Shown: positions 24,312-33,980, numbered from the stretch's first letter. The stretch: DNA of 64,000 bases from Corynebacterium tuberculostearicum (GCF_016894265.1 NZ_CP069791.1:1054001-1118000), one strand, 5' to 3'. Translations and numbers: made by a program. The notes: a model not told the origin generated them from the letters alone.

Positions 24312-24854
24312 ATGATCCGCGTCTTTGCTGCGCTATTGCCCTCGGCCGCCGCGCGCGAGCATTTGGTGCATACGCTGCGGCCCATCCATGCGGCAACTAC
24401 TAATGAGCTGCGTTGGACGGATCCGGATAATTGGCATGTGACCATGGCCTTTTATGGCGAGCAGCCCAATGATGCCGCGGCGGTGCGCGAGCACCTAGCC
24501 CACGCGGTGGCTGGGCGCGCGGCGTTGGATGTGCACCTGAGCGGGGCGGGCAGTTTTGAGCAGCGCACGCTATGGGTGGGCGTCGGCGGGCAGGCGCGCG
24601 GTGTGCGGGAGTTGATGGCGGAGTGCCAGCTTGCCGACGTCCCCTTTAACCACCACCGCCCCCACCTCACCGTCGCGCGGGCCGGCCGACGCACCCGCGA
24701 GCCGTGGGCGCTGGCGGATTTCGTGCGCGCGTTATCGGTGTATCGGGGACCGGATTTTCGTGCGGACCGGGTGTGCCTGATGCAATCGCACTTGGGCGAG
24801 GGCCGCGGCGGTGGCCCACGCTACGAAGTTATAGAGGAGTATCCGCTGTTTTAA
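24312..24854 (+). CDS. thpR: RNA 2',3'-cyclic phosphodiesterase
   Basis: Member of the 2H phosphoesterase superfamily (formerly 2'-5' RNA ligase, LigT), which opens 2',3'-cyclic phosphates on RNA. Both catalytic H-x-T motifs are present: H42-V-T44 in NWHVTMAFYGE and H118-L-T120 in RPHLTVARAG. The N-terminus MIRVFAALLPS is typical and the length (180 residues) is normal. Its stop overlaps the stop of the convergent FUSC gene by four bases. Confidence 0.9.
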   Translation: MIRVFAALLPSAAAREHLVHTLRPIHAATTNELRWTDPDNWHVTMAFYGEQPNDAAAVREHLAHAVAGRAALDVHLSGAGSFEQRTLWVGVGGQARGVRELMAECQLADVPFNHHRPHLTVARAGRRTREPWALADFVRALSVYRGPDFRADRVCLMQSHLGEGRGGGPRYEVIEEYPLF

Positions 24855-26542
24855 GCGGCGCGTGCGGTGCGGATTTCGCGGACGAGGGAATCAAGCTCCG
24901 CGCGGGTGGCGGTACGATCCGGATGGGTGGTGCAGAAATCTAGCAGGAAGTAACCGGCATGTTGTACGGCAATGTGGCGGGCCCAGAATTGGCGCACGGC
25001 ATCGGGGTTATCCACGGCGAGGGATTGGATGGCGCGGCGCTCCGAGAGCAGCTCGTATTGCAGGTCGCGGCGCGCGGACAGTACGGCATCTGGGGTATTG
25101 ACAAAGAGCAGACCGAGCAGGGTGGCCATGGACTCCATCGCGCGGACCTGCAGGCGGGCCTGATTGCGAACGGGGGCGCTGCGCTGCCACAGCCACAGCA
25201 CCGCGGTGGCGATGAGGATGGACAAGATGATTTCGCCGCAGCGAGCCTGGATGGTGGGCCACAGGGGACGGGTGGCGGAATTGCCCATGAGGAGGGCGAG
25301 CGGGGTGGAGAAGATAACGCAGATGGCGTAGTTCTTGGCCACGAAGATTTCGGCACAGAATTGGCACGCGGCCAGCGCGAGCAGGAGCGTCCAGCCACTA
25401 ATGCCAAAGTAGTGGAGGATAGAAAAGAGCAGCACGCCGACGACGGAGCCGAGCATGCGGTGGATGCCGCGGACGGTGCCCGGCACGTGATCCGGTCCCC
25501 ATTGCAGCATGAGGAAGGCAGAGACCACGCCCCAGTCCGGGCGGTCGAAGCCGAGGGTAAGGCCCACCAGTACGGTAATGGCCGCGGAAAGGACCACCTT
25601 TTGGGTGGTGACCATGGCGTGCGAATCCCGGACCGCGGCGCGATACAAGCGGTAGCGACCGGTGGGGCGGGTGTGCGGGATGGCGGTGCGATCCGGATCG
25701 ACGTCGGTGACATTATCGGTGAGCTGATCCGAATCGGCGCCCAAATCCAAGGCGCGATTATGCGCCACGATGGTGTGCTGCGCCGCGAGGGTGCGCTCTA
25801 CTAGGTGGGCACCCTGGGAGTCGATGACGCGGCCGCCGCGGATAATGCGGGCGTCGGAAAGCGCCTGCCAGGCAGCAAAGAGCGCGGTCTGCGCCTGGTG
25901 GTGGCGGGCCAGGGAATCGTCGCGGTCATCCTGGAATGCGGCCGCGGCCTTTTCCAGTGCGGCGACCGCGCGGCGCTCGGGGCCGTGGGCATCAATCAGG
26001 GCCGGCGCCATGCCGAGCACGAGGCTGGCCACCATGCCCGTCAGCGCCCAAAAGAGCAGCTGGCCCACGGTGACGTCGGTGCGCGCGAGCATTACCGAAC
26101 CGCCGCCAACCATGACCAAGAAGAAGGTGCCCGGCGGCGGCAAGCGCAGGGCATTTTGGGCAAAGCCGCACACGGCGGCCAGCGCCGTGGTGTACAGGCC
26201 GGCCAGCAGCAGCCACCAATGGCCGTGGCCAGGCGCAAAGATGAGGTGGCCTACCAATACGCCCACGGCCGCGACGGTAATGAGTGCAGTACCGGCGGTG
26301 AGCATGACGCGCGGGCGGGTGCGATAAGGGTGGCCCTCGCCAAAGATGACGGTGAACGCGCCGGTGGAAATGAGCAGGATGGCGTAGTCGTGGCCGGTCA
26401 GCAGCGCGATGGCGCCGGGAATGAGAATCGCCAAGCCCGCGCGCAGGGCACTGGGCCAGCGCACCGAGGCGCTATTAAACGCGGTGAGCAACTGGGTGGT
26501 GCTGGGGCGCTGCGGGATGGGATAGTCAAGCTGGGTGGCCAC
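24851..26542 (-). CDS. FUSC family membrane protein
   Basis: 563-residue protein of the fusaric-acid-resistance/YccS-like family. It has two blocks of membrane helices (about residues 30-170 and 330-460), each followed by a cytoplasmic helical domain. The second block contains TQKVVLSAAITVLVGLTLGFDRPDWGVVSAFLMLQWGPDHVPGTVRGIHRMLGSVVG, the FUSC signature region. Relatives are proposed exporters of aromatic acids, but the substrate here is unknown. The start is the GTG at 26542 (VATQLDYPIPQRP). The frame stays open into the next gene upstream, but that part is antisense-like shadow. Confidence 0.82.
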   Translation of the reverse strand: MATQLDYPIPQRPSTTQLLTAFNSASVRWPSALRAGLAILIPGAIALLTGHDYAILLISTGAFTVIFGEGHPYRTRPRVMLTAGTALITVAAVGVLVGHLIFAPGHGHWWLLLAGLYTTALAAVCGFAQNALRLPPPGTFFLVMVGGGSVMLARTDVTVGQLLFWALTGMVASLVLGMAPALIDAHGPERRAVAALEKAAAAFQDDRDDSLARHHQAQTALFAAWQALSDARIIRGGRVIDSQGAHLVERTLAAQHTIVAHNRALDLGADSDQLTDNVTDVDPDRTAIPHTRPTGRYRLYRAAVRDSHAMVTTQKVVLSAAITVLVGLTLGFDRPDWGVVSAFLMLQWGPDHVPGTVRGIHRMLGSVVGVLLFSILHYFGISGWTLLLALAACQFCAEIFVAKNYAICVIFSTPLALLMGNSATRPLWPTIQARCGEIILSILIATAVLWLWQRSAPVRNQARLQVRAMESMATLLGLLFVNTPDAVLSARRDLQYELLSERRAIQSLAVDNPDAVRQFWARHIAVQHAGYFLLDFCTTHPDRTATRAELDSLVREIRTARAA

Positions 26543-26609
26543 GGAGCAGCAGGATCCTTTCTCGGCGGAGTTATCTGACCCGACTACCTTACGCCCGAAG
26601 CCACCCGCT

Positions 26610-28064
26610 TTACATGTCGGCGGCCGCGATGAGCCGGCGCGTGTAGTCCGTGCTGGGCGAGGACCATATGGAGTCGGTCGCGCCGTGCTCGATGAGCCGG
26701 CCGCGGTCAAGGACCGCAACGCTATCGCATAGGTGGCGCACCACCGCGAGATCGTGGGTGACAAAGAGCAGGGTGAGCTTGCGCTTGGCGATGACCCCCG
26801 CCAATAGCTCCAGCACCTGGGCGCGCACCGACATATCGAGGGCAGAGACGGCTTCATCGGCCAGCAAGATATCCGGCTCGCCGCACAGCGCGCGGGCGAT
26901 GGAGATGCGTTGGCGCTGGCCGCCGGAGAACTCGTGCGGGAAGCGATCGAGGCTCTCGGCAGGCAGCCCGACCTCCTCAAGCGCGGCCGCGGCGCGAGCG
27001 CGCTTGTCGGCCTTGCTGGGGCTGCCGGGGATGGCCTCTGCGATGGATTTCCAGATTTTCAGGCGCGGGTTGAGCGAGCCTTGTGGGTCTTGGAAGACCA
27101 TCTGCACGCGGCCGCGGACGTCGATGTCACCACTCGTGGGCTGGTCGAGCCCGGCGATGAGCTTGAGCAGGCTGGTCTTGCCCGAGCCGGAGCCGCCCAC
27201 GATGCCGAGGCGCTCGCCGTGGTGCACGCGCAGGTCGATACCATCGAGCGCGGCATGTGCGCCGTGGACCTTGCTGACCCCGCGTAGCGTCACCAGCGCA
27301 TCTTCCGCCGTGGCCGGAGAAAGGCTCAGCTCCGGCGGCCGCGAGGAGGCGATGAGCGTGCGGGTATAGGGATGCTCGGGGTGGACAAGTACGCGCTCGG
27401 TGGGACCGGATTCCACCACCGCGCCCTGGTGCATGACCAAGACGTTGGGGCACATGCGGCGGATTACGCCCAGGTCATGGGTGATAAAGATCAGAGCGGT
27501 GCCGTGGGCCTTGGTGACCCGCTCAATGACGCGCAGCACGCCATCTTGGGTGGTGGCATCCAGCGCGGTGGTTGGTTCATCGCAGATGAGGAGGTCGGGG
27601 CGCCCGGCCATGGCCATGGCGATGAGCACGCGCTGGCGCTGCCCGCCGGAGAGCTGATGCGGGAACCGGGAGGCGACATCGGCGGCTAGGTCCACCTCGT
27701 CGAGCGCGGCCGCGCAATCGCGCACCCCGGCCTGGGAGAGCTGCGTGCCTATGCGCATGAGCGGATCCAGCGCGCTCATCGGCTCTTGGAAGACCATCGC
27801 CATGGTGGACCCGCGCAGGGGACGGATGCGGGCATCGCGCGCGCCGATCACCTCGGTCCCGTCCACGGTCACGGAGCCAGTCGCGCGCACCCCATCGGGC
27901 AAAAGGCCCATGATGGATAGCGCCGTGAGGGATTTGCCGGAGCCGGATTCACCAATGATGCCGAGCTTCTCGCCGGCCGCGAGCTCGACGTTAATGGGGC
28001 CTAGCAGGGCAGTGGTGGACCCGGTGGCGGTAACCGTCAGGTTATCTACGTGGAGCAGGCTCAT
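26610..28064 (-). CDS. Peptide-type ABC transporter, two fused ATPase domains
   Basis: 484-residue cytoplasmic energy unit equivalent to DppD and DppF joined in one chain. The first domain has Walker A GESGSGKS, signature LSGGQRQR and Walker B LLICDEPTTALD. The second has GGSGSGKTS, FSGGQRQR and ILLADEAVSALD. It powers the two permeases encoded just upstream; the start overlaps the permease stop by four bases (ATGA). The fused form is common in actinobacteria. The last gene of a five-gene minus-strand operon. Confidence 0.92.
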   Translation of the reverse strand: MSLLHVDNLTVTATGSTTALLGPINVELAAGEKLGIIGESGSGKSLTALSIMGLLPDGVRATGSVTVDGTEVIGARDARIRPLRGSTMAMVFQEPMSALDPLMRIGTQLSQAGVRDCAAALDEVDLAADVASRFPHQLSGGQRQRVLIAMAMAGRPDLLICDEPTTALDATTQDGVLRVIERVTKAHGTALIFITHDLGVIRRMCPNVLVMHQGAVVESGPTERVLVHPEHPYTRTLIASSRPPELSLSPATAEDALVTLRGVSKVHGAHAALDGIDLRVHHGERLGIVGGSGSGKTSLLKLIAGLDQPTSGDIDVRGRVQMVFQDPQGSLNPRLKIWKSIAEAIPGSPSKADKRARAAAALEEVGLPAESLDRFPHEFSGGQRQRISIARALCGEPDILLADEAVSALDMSVRAQVLELLAGVIAKRKLTLLFVTHDLAVVRHLCDSVAVLDRGRLIEHGATDSIWSSPSTDYTRRLIAAADM

Positions 28065-28882
28065 CGCGTGGATCCTTTCAGGCGGGGATCGAGGAGGTCA
28101 CGGAGGGCGTCGCCAAGCAGATTAAAGCCCAGCACTGTGGCAGCAATGGCCAGCCCCGGCCAGAAGGCCTGCAGGGGAGCGGTGCCCAGCAGCGACTGGG
28201 AATCTTGCAGCATCCGGCCCCAAGAGGCCGCCGGTGGGGCAGTGCCCAGGCCGAGGTAGGACAGGCCGGCCTCGGCCAGGATGGCGAGGGCGAAGTAGAC
28301 GGAGGCCTGCACGATGAGCAGCCCGGTGAGGTTGGGAAGGATATGGCGCAGCGCCACCTTCCAGCCCGGCACTGCGGAAATGCGCGCGGAGGAAATAAAG
28401 TCCTGCGTGATACCCTGCAGCGTGCCCGAACGCGCCACGCGGGCGAAGGAGGGGATGCCGGCGATACCGATGGCAACCATGGCAGTCAGCGTCGAAGGGC
28501 CCCACACCGCGCCGGCAATAATCGCCAACAACAGCGCGGGGAAGGCAAGCAACAGATCCGCGCCGCGCATCACCAGGGCATCTACCCATGTGCCGCGGCG
28601 CATGCCGGCCAGGATGCCCAAGGGCACGCCCACGAGGGCGGCGATGCCCACCGCCACCAGACCGACAAAGACCGTAATCTGGGCGCCCGCCATGATGCGG
28701 GAGGCGGTATCGCGCCCAAAGCGGTCCGTACCCAGAAGGTGCTCGGCGCTGGGACCGGCAAGGCGCACATCCGGGTGCGCCAGCGTCGGGTCATACGGCG
28801 TCCACACCAGCGAAAGTAGCGCCACCAGCACCGTGGCGGCAACGAGGAGGGCACCCAGCCAGCCAGAAAAACGCAGCTTCAT
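28061..28882 (-). CDS. Peptide-type ABC transporter permease (DppC-like)
   Basis: 273-residue inner-membrane permease with about six helices. The N-terminal LGTDRFGRDTASRIMAGAQITVFVGLVAVGIAALVGVPLGILAG and the EAA-loop region (YFALAILAEAGLSYLGLGTAPPAASWGRML) identify the DppC/OppC group. It pairs with the DppB-like permease, whose stop overlaps this start by one base. Substrate unknown: di/oligopeptides are most likely, but nickel or other small ligands are also carried by this family. Confidence 0.9.
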   Translation of the reverse strand: MKLRFSGWLGALLVAATVLVALLSLVWTPYDPTLAHPDVRLAGPSAEHLLGTDRFGRDTASRIMAGAQITVFVGLVAVGIAALVGVPLGILAGMRRGTWVDALVMRGADLLLAFPALLLAIIAGAVWGPSTLTAMVAIGIAGIPSFARVARSGTLQGITQDFISSARISAVPGWKVALRHILPNLTGLLIVQASVYFALAILAEAGLSYLGLGTAPPAASWGRMLQDSQSLLGTAPLQAFWPGLAIAATVLGFNLLGDALRDLLDPRLKGSTR

Positions 28883-29850
28883 TACTTCTCACCTGCCGTG
28901 ATGCGCGGATCGATGAATCGGTAGGCCACATCCGTTAAGGCATTGACCACCAAGGCGAAGGCAACGAGCAGCATGACCAGGGTTTGCACCGTAGTCAGAT
29001 CGCGCACCGATACCGCATCCAACAGCATGGAACCAATACCGGGGATGACAAAGACGGATTCGATCACCACGGCACCCACCACCATCGTGGTCAGCTGCAC
29101 GCCGGCCACGGTAAGCACTGGCAGCGCCGCATTGCGCAGGCCATGGCGCTTGAGCGCCTCCCACGGGGACTGGCCGAGCGCACGGGCGGTGCGGATATAG
29201 TCTTGATGCAGCACATCAAGCACCGCCGAGCGCACATAGCGCGTGAGCATTGCGCCCTGCACCACGGCCAGCGCAATGACCGGCAGAATAAGGTGGCGGA
29301 TAAACTCGCCTGCTCCCTGGTTCGGCGGCACCCAACCATTGGCCGGCAGCCAGCCTAGATGGACGGCAAAGATGGCCACCAGGATGATGCCGAGGAGGAA
29401 GCTTGGCACCGCAATGCCCAGCTGCGTGCCGGCCGACACCACATCCGCGCCGCGGCTACGGTTGCGCAGCGCCAGCCACATGCCCACCGGGATAGCTCCG
29501 GCCAGCGCCAGCAGCATCGCCAGGCCAATGAGGATGAGCGTGACCTGGGCGCGGTCTAGCACCAGCGGCGTAATATCCTGCTGCGAGGACAAAGACTGCC
29601 CAAAGTTGCCGGTAAATAGGCCCTTTACCCACTCCCAATACTGCGTAAGCAGCGGGCGGTCCAGCCCCAGCTCGGAGCTCAGCTTGCCGACGGCCTCTTC
29701 GGTCGCATTCACCCCCAGCGCCACCCGCGCCGGGTTGCCCGGCACCGCGCGCATGAGCGCAAAAATGATGATGGAGGCTACAAAGAGCGTCAACGCGAAG
29801 CGCAGCAACGGGCGCACGATGGCGCGCCCCGTGGTGCGAAGGGAACTCAT
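28882..29850 (-). CDS. Peptide-type ABC transporter permease (DppB-like)
   Basis: 322-residue permease with the DppB/OppB pattern: RFALTLFVASIIIFALMRAVPGNPARVALG at the N-terminus, a periplasm-facing loop with LGLDRPLLTQYWEWVKGLFTGNFGQS, and the EAA-loop region EALKRHGLRNAALPVLTVAGVQLTTMVVGAVVIESVFVIPGIG. The start overlaps the substrate-binding-protein stop by four bases, so translation is coupled across the whole operon. Confidence 0.92.
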   Translation of the reverse strand: MSSLRTTGRAIVRPLLRFALTLFVASIIIFALMRAVPGNPARVALGVNATEEAVGKLSSELGLDRPLLTQYWEWVKGLFTGNFGQSLSSQQDITPLVLDRAQVTLILIGLAMLLALAGAIPVGMWLALRNRSRGADVVSAGTQLGIAVPSFLLGIILVAIFAVHLGWLPANGWVPPNQGAGEFIRHLILPVIALAVVQGAMLTRYVRSAVLDVLHQDYIRTARALGQSPWEALKRHGLRNAALPVLTVAGVQLTTMVVGAVVIESVFVIPGIGSMLLDAVSVRDLTTVQTLVMLLVAFALVVNALTDVAYRFIDPRITAGEK

Positions 29851-31421
29851 CGGGCCTCCTTTTCGATATTGTTGGTGGCTTTGCCGCTCGCGCCCGCCTC
29901 AGCGGTGGTGAGGTCGCGCAGTATGAGCGCGTCGGTGACCTGATCTGGGTGAAGCCCGCGCACGCCGGCGCGAGTGAGCACGATATTGGGCATATTCATG
30001 AGCGTCAGCGCGCCCGCATCAGCTATGATCTGGTCCACGGCCTGCGCCATGAGCTTGGGGTAGTCCTTCTCGGGTGCGGAATCGGCCTGGGCCAAAAGCT
30101 CGCGGGTGCGCGGGGAATCGTAGTTGAGGTAATAGTCCGGATCGCCGAACAAGGTGGGCACATCGCGCGGCTCCACGTGGGAGATGAGCGACATCTGATA
30201 GTCTTTCGCGCCCATGACCTGGCCTAGCCACACGGCTGGGAACTCGGCGGATTCCAGCGTCACCTTAAAACCAACCTCAGTAAGCTGCGAGTACAGCAGC
30301 TCGGCGACGGTCTGGGCGTAGGGCAGCGTCGGCGTGGTCAGCGTAATTTCGGCGCCTTCCGCGCCCGCCTCCGTGAGCAGTTGGCGGGCCTTGTCTGGGT
30401 CGTAGTCGTAGTAGTGCTTGTCCTCGAACCACGGATCCGTTGGCGGGATCGGCGCGCCGCCGGTGTCTTTAGCCATCCCATTCCACAAAATGTCATTGGC
30501 CGCCGAGCGGTCCACGGCATAGGCCACGGCCTGGCGCAACCGTGGATCGTCGAAAGGCGCGCGGGCATTATTCATGGACAACAGCACCTCACCATTGGTG
30601 GTGCCTACCTCGGTAGCGATGCCCTCTTTGACATCATCAAGAAGCTCCGGATTCTGCACGCCCCAGACCACGTCCACGCCGCCGGCCTGCAGCGCATTAA
30701 CCGAGGAGATGGTATCCGGGAAATAGCGCACCGTGACATCCTGTGCGGCGGGCTTTCCCCAATAACCGTCGCGAACGTGCAGCTCTACGAATTCCGAGGG
30801 CGCAAAGCGGGAAACCTCATAGGGGCCGGTTCCCACCGGCTGGGCGGCGAGGTTATCCATGCCGTGGGGCGTCATCATCGCGCCGGTGGCTGTTCCCATG
30901 GACCACAACCAGCCATTCGACGGCTGCTTGAGGTGCACCTTGAGTGTGTGATCATCGGTGGCCGTGACCTTGGCTACCGGATCCATGGCTGCAGAAATGC
31001 CATTGGTCCATTTCTCGCGAACGTAATTGATGGAAAAGGCCGCGGTCCCGGCGGTAAAAGCATCGCCATTGGAAAAGGTGACGCCTTTGCGCAGGTGGAA
31101 GGTATAGCTGCGGGCATCGTCGCTGATCTCCCACGAGGTGGCGAGCCCCGGGGTGATAGAACCGTCCTCATCGATGCGCACGAGAGTTTCGTAGACGTTG
31201 TCCATGAGTACGGCGGGGATGGCGGCACCACCGGTAGTGGTGAAATCCAGCGAGGTGGCCGCCGAGGTGGAGGCTACGGTAAGGGAAGTAGAAGCGGAGT
31301 CGCTAGATGCTTGGGAGGTATCAACCACCGCGGTATGACCTGCCGAGCACGCTGATACGGTTCCGACAGCGGCCGCCATGGCGAGGCTACCCAGCGCCCT
31401 GCCGGCGCAAAATCTTCTCAT
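29847..31421 (-). CDS. Peptide-type ABC transporter substrate-binding lipoprotein
   Basis: 524-residue secreted lipoprotein of the SBP_bac_5 family. The signal sequence ends in the lipobox-like V-S-A-C (Cys at about residue 25), so it should be anchored to the outer face of the membrane. Family features include LVRIDEDGSITPGLATSWEISDDARSYTFHLRKGVTFSNGDAF and the VGTGPYEV motif. It captures the ligand for the DppB/DppC/ATPase complex encoded downstream. A GntR gene lies 39 nt upstream on the same strand. Ligand not predictable. Confidence 0.9.
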   Translation of the reverse strand: MRRFCAGRALGSLAMAAAVGTVSACSAGHTAVVDTSQASSDSASTSLTVASTSAATSLDFTTTGGAAIPAVLMDNVYETLVRIDEDGSITPGLATSWEISDDARSYTFHLRKGVTFSNGDAFTAGTAAFSINYVREKWTNGISAAMDPVAKVTATDDHTLKVHLKQPSNGWLWSMGTATGAMMTPHGMDNLAAQPVGTGPYEVSRFAPSEFVELHVRDGYWGKPAAQDVTVRYFPDTISSVNALQAGGVDVVWGVQNPELLDDVKEGIATEVGTTNGEVLLSMNNARAPFDDPRLRQAVAYAVDRSAANDILWNGMAKDTGGAPIPPTDPWFEDKHYYDYDPDKARQLLTEAGAEGAEITLTTPTLPYAQTVAELLYSQLTEVGFKVTLESAEFPAVWLGQVMGAKDYQMSLISHVEPRDVPTLFGDPDYYLNYDSPRTRELLAQADSAPEKDYPKLMAQAVDQIIADAGALTLMNMPNIVLTRAGVRGLHPDQVTDALILRDLTTAEAGASGKATNNIEKEAR

Positions 31422-31460
31422 AGAAAGCAGGGTAGCCGCTGGGAATAGCTGCCGTGAAAA

Positions 31461-32225
31461 TTATGCAAAATTTCCCGGGGTGGGGATAACTTCTAGGGGT
31501 GATACACCCCCGCGCACGCTATTCATCGCCAGCTTCATGCGGTCCGCGCGGTAGAGGTACACCGCCAATTCCACCGGCTCGCCGGAGTGATTGGAAATCT
31601 CCATCTGCAGCCGCCACAGTGGGGTGCCAGTGGCTACTCCAAGCGCCTCAGCATCCTCGGCGCTGGCTTTTTCCAAGGTGAGTTCGCGGCGCACATTATC
31701 AAAGTCCACGCCGCAGTCGCGCAGGCGCGCATGAATAGATCCGGCATCCGCGTCGAAGTCTAGGATGTGCTTTCCTACCACCATGGGGAAATACATGCGC
31801 TCGATGGCAATGGGGTGGTCTTCGGTATAGCGCACGCGGTGGACGAAGACGACATTTTGTTCTGGGTCTACGCGCAGAAAGCGGGTGATATCCCGCGGCG
31901 CGCGGCGGCGAGCCAGCCACAGGGTGTGCTGTTGTGGATCCACGTCATATTCGCTGAGCCAGCTGGAGATGGAATAGATGGATTCAAAAAGCTCTGCCTG
32001 GGTAGAGGCTAAAACGGTGGAGCGGCGCCCGCGGCCGGAGGAAACCAGCCCTTTGGCCCGCAAAGCCGCAACTGCTTGGCGCACGGGTCCGCGGGAAGAA
32101 GAAAACTTCTCGCATAAATCTGCTTCACTAGGCAGAAAATCGCCTGGTTGCAGCACGCCAGAGCTGATCTGTTCTCGCAGGTAATCAGCGATCTTTCTAT
32201 GCTGCTGTTTATCGCGTGGGCTCAT
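31461..32225 (-). CDS. GntR family regulator with UTRA domain
   Basis: 254-residue regulator with an N-terminal winged helix (HRKIADYLREQISSGVLQPGDFLPSEADLCEKFSSSRGPVRQAVAALRAKGLVSSGRGRRSTVL). A C-terminal UTRA effector domain follows (ITRFLRVDPEQNVVFVHRVRYTEDHPIAIERMYFP). It is the first gene of the transporter operon (39 nt to the binding-protein gene) and presumably represses it until the effector binds. Known UTRA ligands are sugar phosphates, histidine-type and other small molecules; none can be assigned here. Confidence 0.88.
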   Translation of the reverse strand: MSPRDKQQHRKIADYLREQISSGVLQPGDFLPSEADLCEKFSSSRGPVRQAVAALRAKGLVSSGRGRRSTVLASTQAELFESIYSISSWLSEYDVDPQQHTLWLARRRAPRDITRFLRVDPEQNVVFVHRVRYTEDHPIAIERMYFPMVVGKHILDFDADAGSIHARLRDCGVDFDNVRRELTLEKASAEDAEALGVATGTPLWRLQMEISNHSGEPVELAVYLYRADRMKLAMNSVRGGVSPLEVIPTPGNFA

Positions 32226-32421
32226 TCAACCTTTGTCCTTAGTCTCTCCGGGGCTTTTCGCAGCGGAGCGAAACACAATAATGCTATGCCATTTTTCTAA
32301 GGCGCGCTAATGCAATGAAGCTACCGAGCATGCGTGCCTCGCCCGGTCGAGGGGAAGGCAAAGGAAAAGGCCACGCGCCGTCCGACCAGCGCCGAGTTAG
32401 TAGGCGAGCACGCTAGGCTAA
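32226..32421. other. Divergent intergenic region, GntR gene and membrane protein
   Basis: Roughly 200 bp between divergent genes. TAGGCT at 32414-32419 is the likely -10 for the plus-strand gene. The GntR promoter must lie here too, in the AT-rich part around 32260-32310, but no clear hexamer pair or GntR-type palindrome could be singled out. Confidence 0.4.
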
Positions 32422-32427
32422 GTGACC

Positions 32428-32964
32428 GTGGATGAGAGCACCGAAACCATTGAAGTACGCGAAGTCGGTGGAACCGTGCGCTTGGGCAAGGCGGTGACGG
32501 TGGCGGTCATCATCGCCGTCGCGTTGCTGGTAATTGGTGGGGTGCTTATTTACTCGGCGCTGCAGGAACCGGCTGGTACGCGCCTGCACTTCGTTTATCT
32601 CATTGCCGCGCTCATGCCACTAGGCGGGGCGCTGTGCGCCATGTTGGCGGTGATGGCCTCAGGCCGGCGCAGGACACGTCCGGTGCTGTGCATTGGCGAG
32701 GAAATTTCCTTACCTCGCCAGCAGACCAGTTTCGCCGCCTCCGAGCTAGACCGCATGCAGTTCTATTCGCTCGAGCCGAGCCAAAATTTCCTTGCCCTGA
32801 TTCCGCGTGGGGTACGCGTTTCTACCTTGAACGAAGCGCAGCAGTATTCAGCCCGCCTGCCGGAGCAGGCGAACCTGGGCCCGCGGGAACTCGAGGGAAA
32901 GCTCCGGGAACGGTTTCCCGAGGTGCCCATCGATCACCTAGGCCAAGTAAGGGCCGAGGGCTAG
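32428..32964 (+). CDS. Hypothetical membrane protein
   Basis: 178-residue protein with a short acidic N-terminus and two membrane helices (AVTVAVIIAVALLVIGGVLIYSAL and LHFVYLIAALMPLGGALCAMLAVMAS). A cytoplasmic domain of ~95 residues contains LPRQQTSFAASELDRMQFYS and a helical ARLPEQANLGPRELEGKLRERFPEVPIDH. No family recognised. GTG at 32428 is preferred because TAGGCT ends 8 nt upstream; GTG at 32422 is possible. Its end overlaps the convergent oxidoreductase gene by four bases. Confidence 0.72.
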   Translation: MDESTETIEVREVGGTVRLGKAVTVAVIIAVALLVIGGVLIYSALQEPAGTRLHFVYLIAALMPLGGALCAMLAVMASGRRRTRPVLCIGEEISLPRQQTSFAASELDRMQFYSLEPSQNFLALIPRGVRVSTLNEAQQYSARLPEQANLGPRELEGKLRERFPEVPIDHLGQVRAEG

Positions 32965-33980
32965 CTCGGGGTGCCGGCTACGCGTGCCGGATCGAGCTGC
33001 CAGCCCTGCGCGAGCAGCTGCATATTCTTGATCACTTCCTCGTGCGAGCTGGACTGCAGCGAGACCATGAGCTCATCGGCCTTGGCGTGCTCTTGGAAGG
33101 TATCGAGGTAGCTGGCCACCTCATCGGCGGTGCCGACGGCGGAGTACTTCAGCATATCTAGGATCTGCTGGCCCTGGTACGAGCCGATGATCTGCTCCAC
33201 CTGTTCATCGGTGAGGTGCTTGCCGCGGCCGGCGAAGGCCTTGACGCGGTTGAAGCACACGCGCTCGTATTCTTCCTGCGCCTCTTGGGTGGTATCGGCG
33301 GCGGTGACGTTGACGCCGGCGATGACATAGGGCTTGCTAAAGCGCTCGGAAGGCTGGAAGTGCTCGCGGTAGTAGGTGGTAGCTTGCTCGAGATGCTGCG
33401 GAGCAAAGTGAGAAGCAAAGGCATAAGGCAGGCCGAGCTTGGCGGCTAGCGAGGCGCCGAACATGGACGAGCCCAAGATATAGATCGGCACGTTGGTATT
33501 GGCACCTGGAACGGCGCTGACCCCCGGGATATAAGACTTGCCCTCGAGATAGGAGTTGAGCTCTTTGACGTCCTCGGGGAAGCGCTCGGCAGAGTGGGCG
33601 TCGCGGCGCAGGGCGCGGCCCAGGGTATTCATGTCCGTACCGGGGGCGCGGCCCACGCCCAAGTCAATGCGCTCGGGGTACATCTCCTCCAAAGTGCCGA
33701 ATTGCTCCGCAATGACATAAGGGGAGTGATTGGGCAGCATCACTCCGCCGGAGCCTAAGCGAATGCGCTCGGTCTTTGCGCCGATATGGGCGATGAGCAC
33801 GGCCGGGGAAGAAGACATGATGGACTTCATATTGTGGTGCTCGGTATACCACATGCGAGAATAGCCCAGCTTTTCTGCTTCCTGTGCCAATTCCACAGAG
33901 CGGGCGATGGATTGTGCTGGGGTCTCGCCCTCATAGATGGTGCAGAAGTCCAAGACGGAAAGATGCGCGCGTTCGGTCAC
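32961..33980 (-). CDS. LLM-class (luciferase-like) flavin-dependent oxidoreductase
   Basis: 339-residue TIM-barrel enzyme of the bacterial luciferase/alkanal-monooxygenase-like family, probably using reduced FMN. Family motifs include LGYSRMWYTEHHNMKSIMSSSPAVLIAHIGAKTERIRLGSGGVMLPNHSPYVIAEQFGTLEEMYPERIDLGVGRAPGTD. The start is the GTG at 33980; longer open frame upstream is non-coding. In C. glutamicum a related gene is also found beside brnQ-aecD (cg2538). The substrate is unknown and light emission is not implied. Confidence 0.87.
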   Translation of the reverse strand: MTERAHLSVLDFCTIYEGETPAQSIARSVELAQEAEKLGYSRMWYTEHHNMKSIMSSSPAVLIAHIGAKTERIRLGSGGVMLPNHSPYVIAEQFGTLEEMYPERIDLGVGRAPGTDMNTLGRALRRDAHSAERFPEDVKELNSYLEGKSYIPGVSAVPGANTNVPIYILGSSMFGASLAAKLGLPYAFASHFAPQHLEQATTYYREHFQPSERFSKPYVIAGVNVTAADTTQEAQEEYERVCFNRVKAFAGRGKHLTDEQVEQIIGSYQGQQILDMLKYSAVGTADEVASYLDTFQEHAKADELMVSLQSSSHEEVIKNMQLLAQGWQLDPARVAGTPS

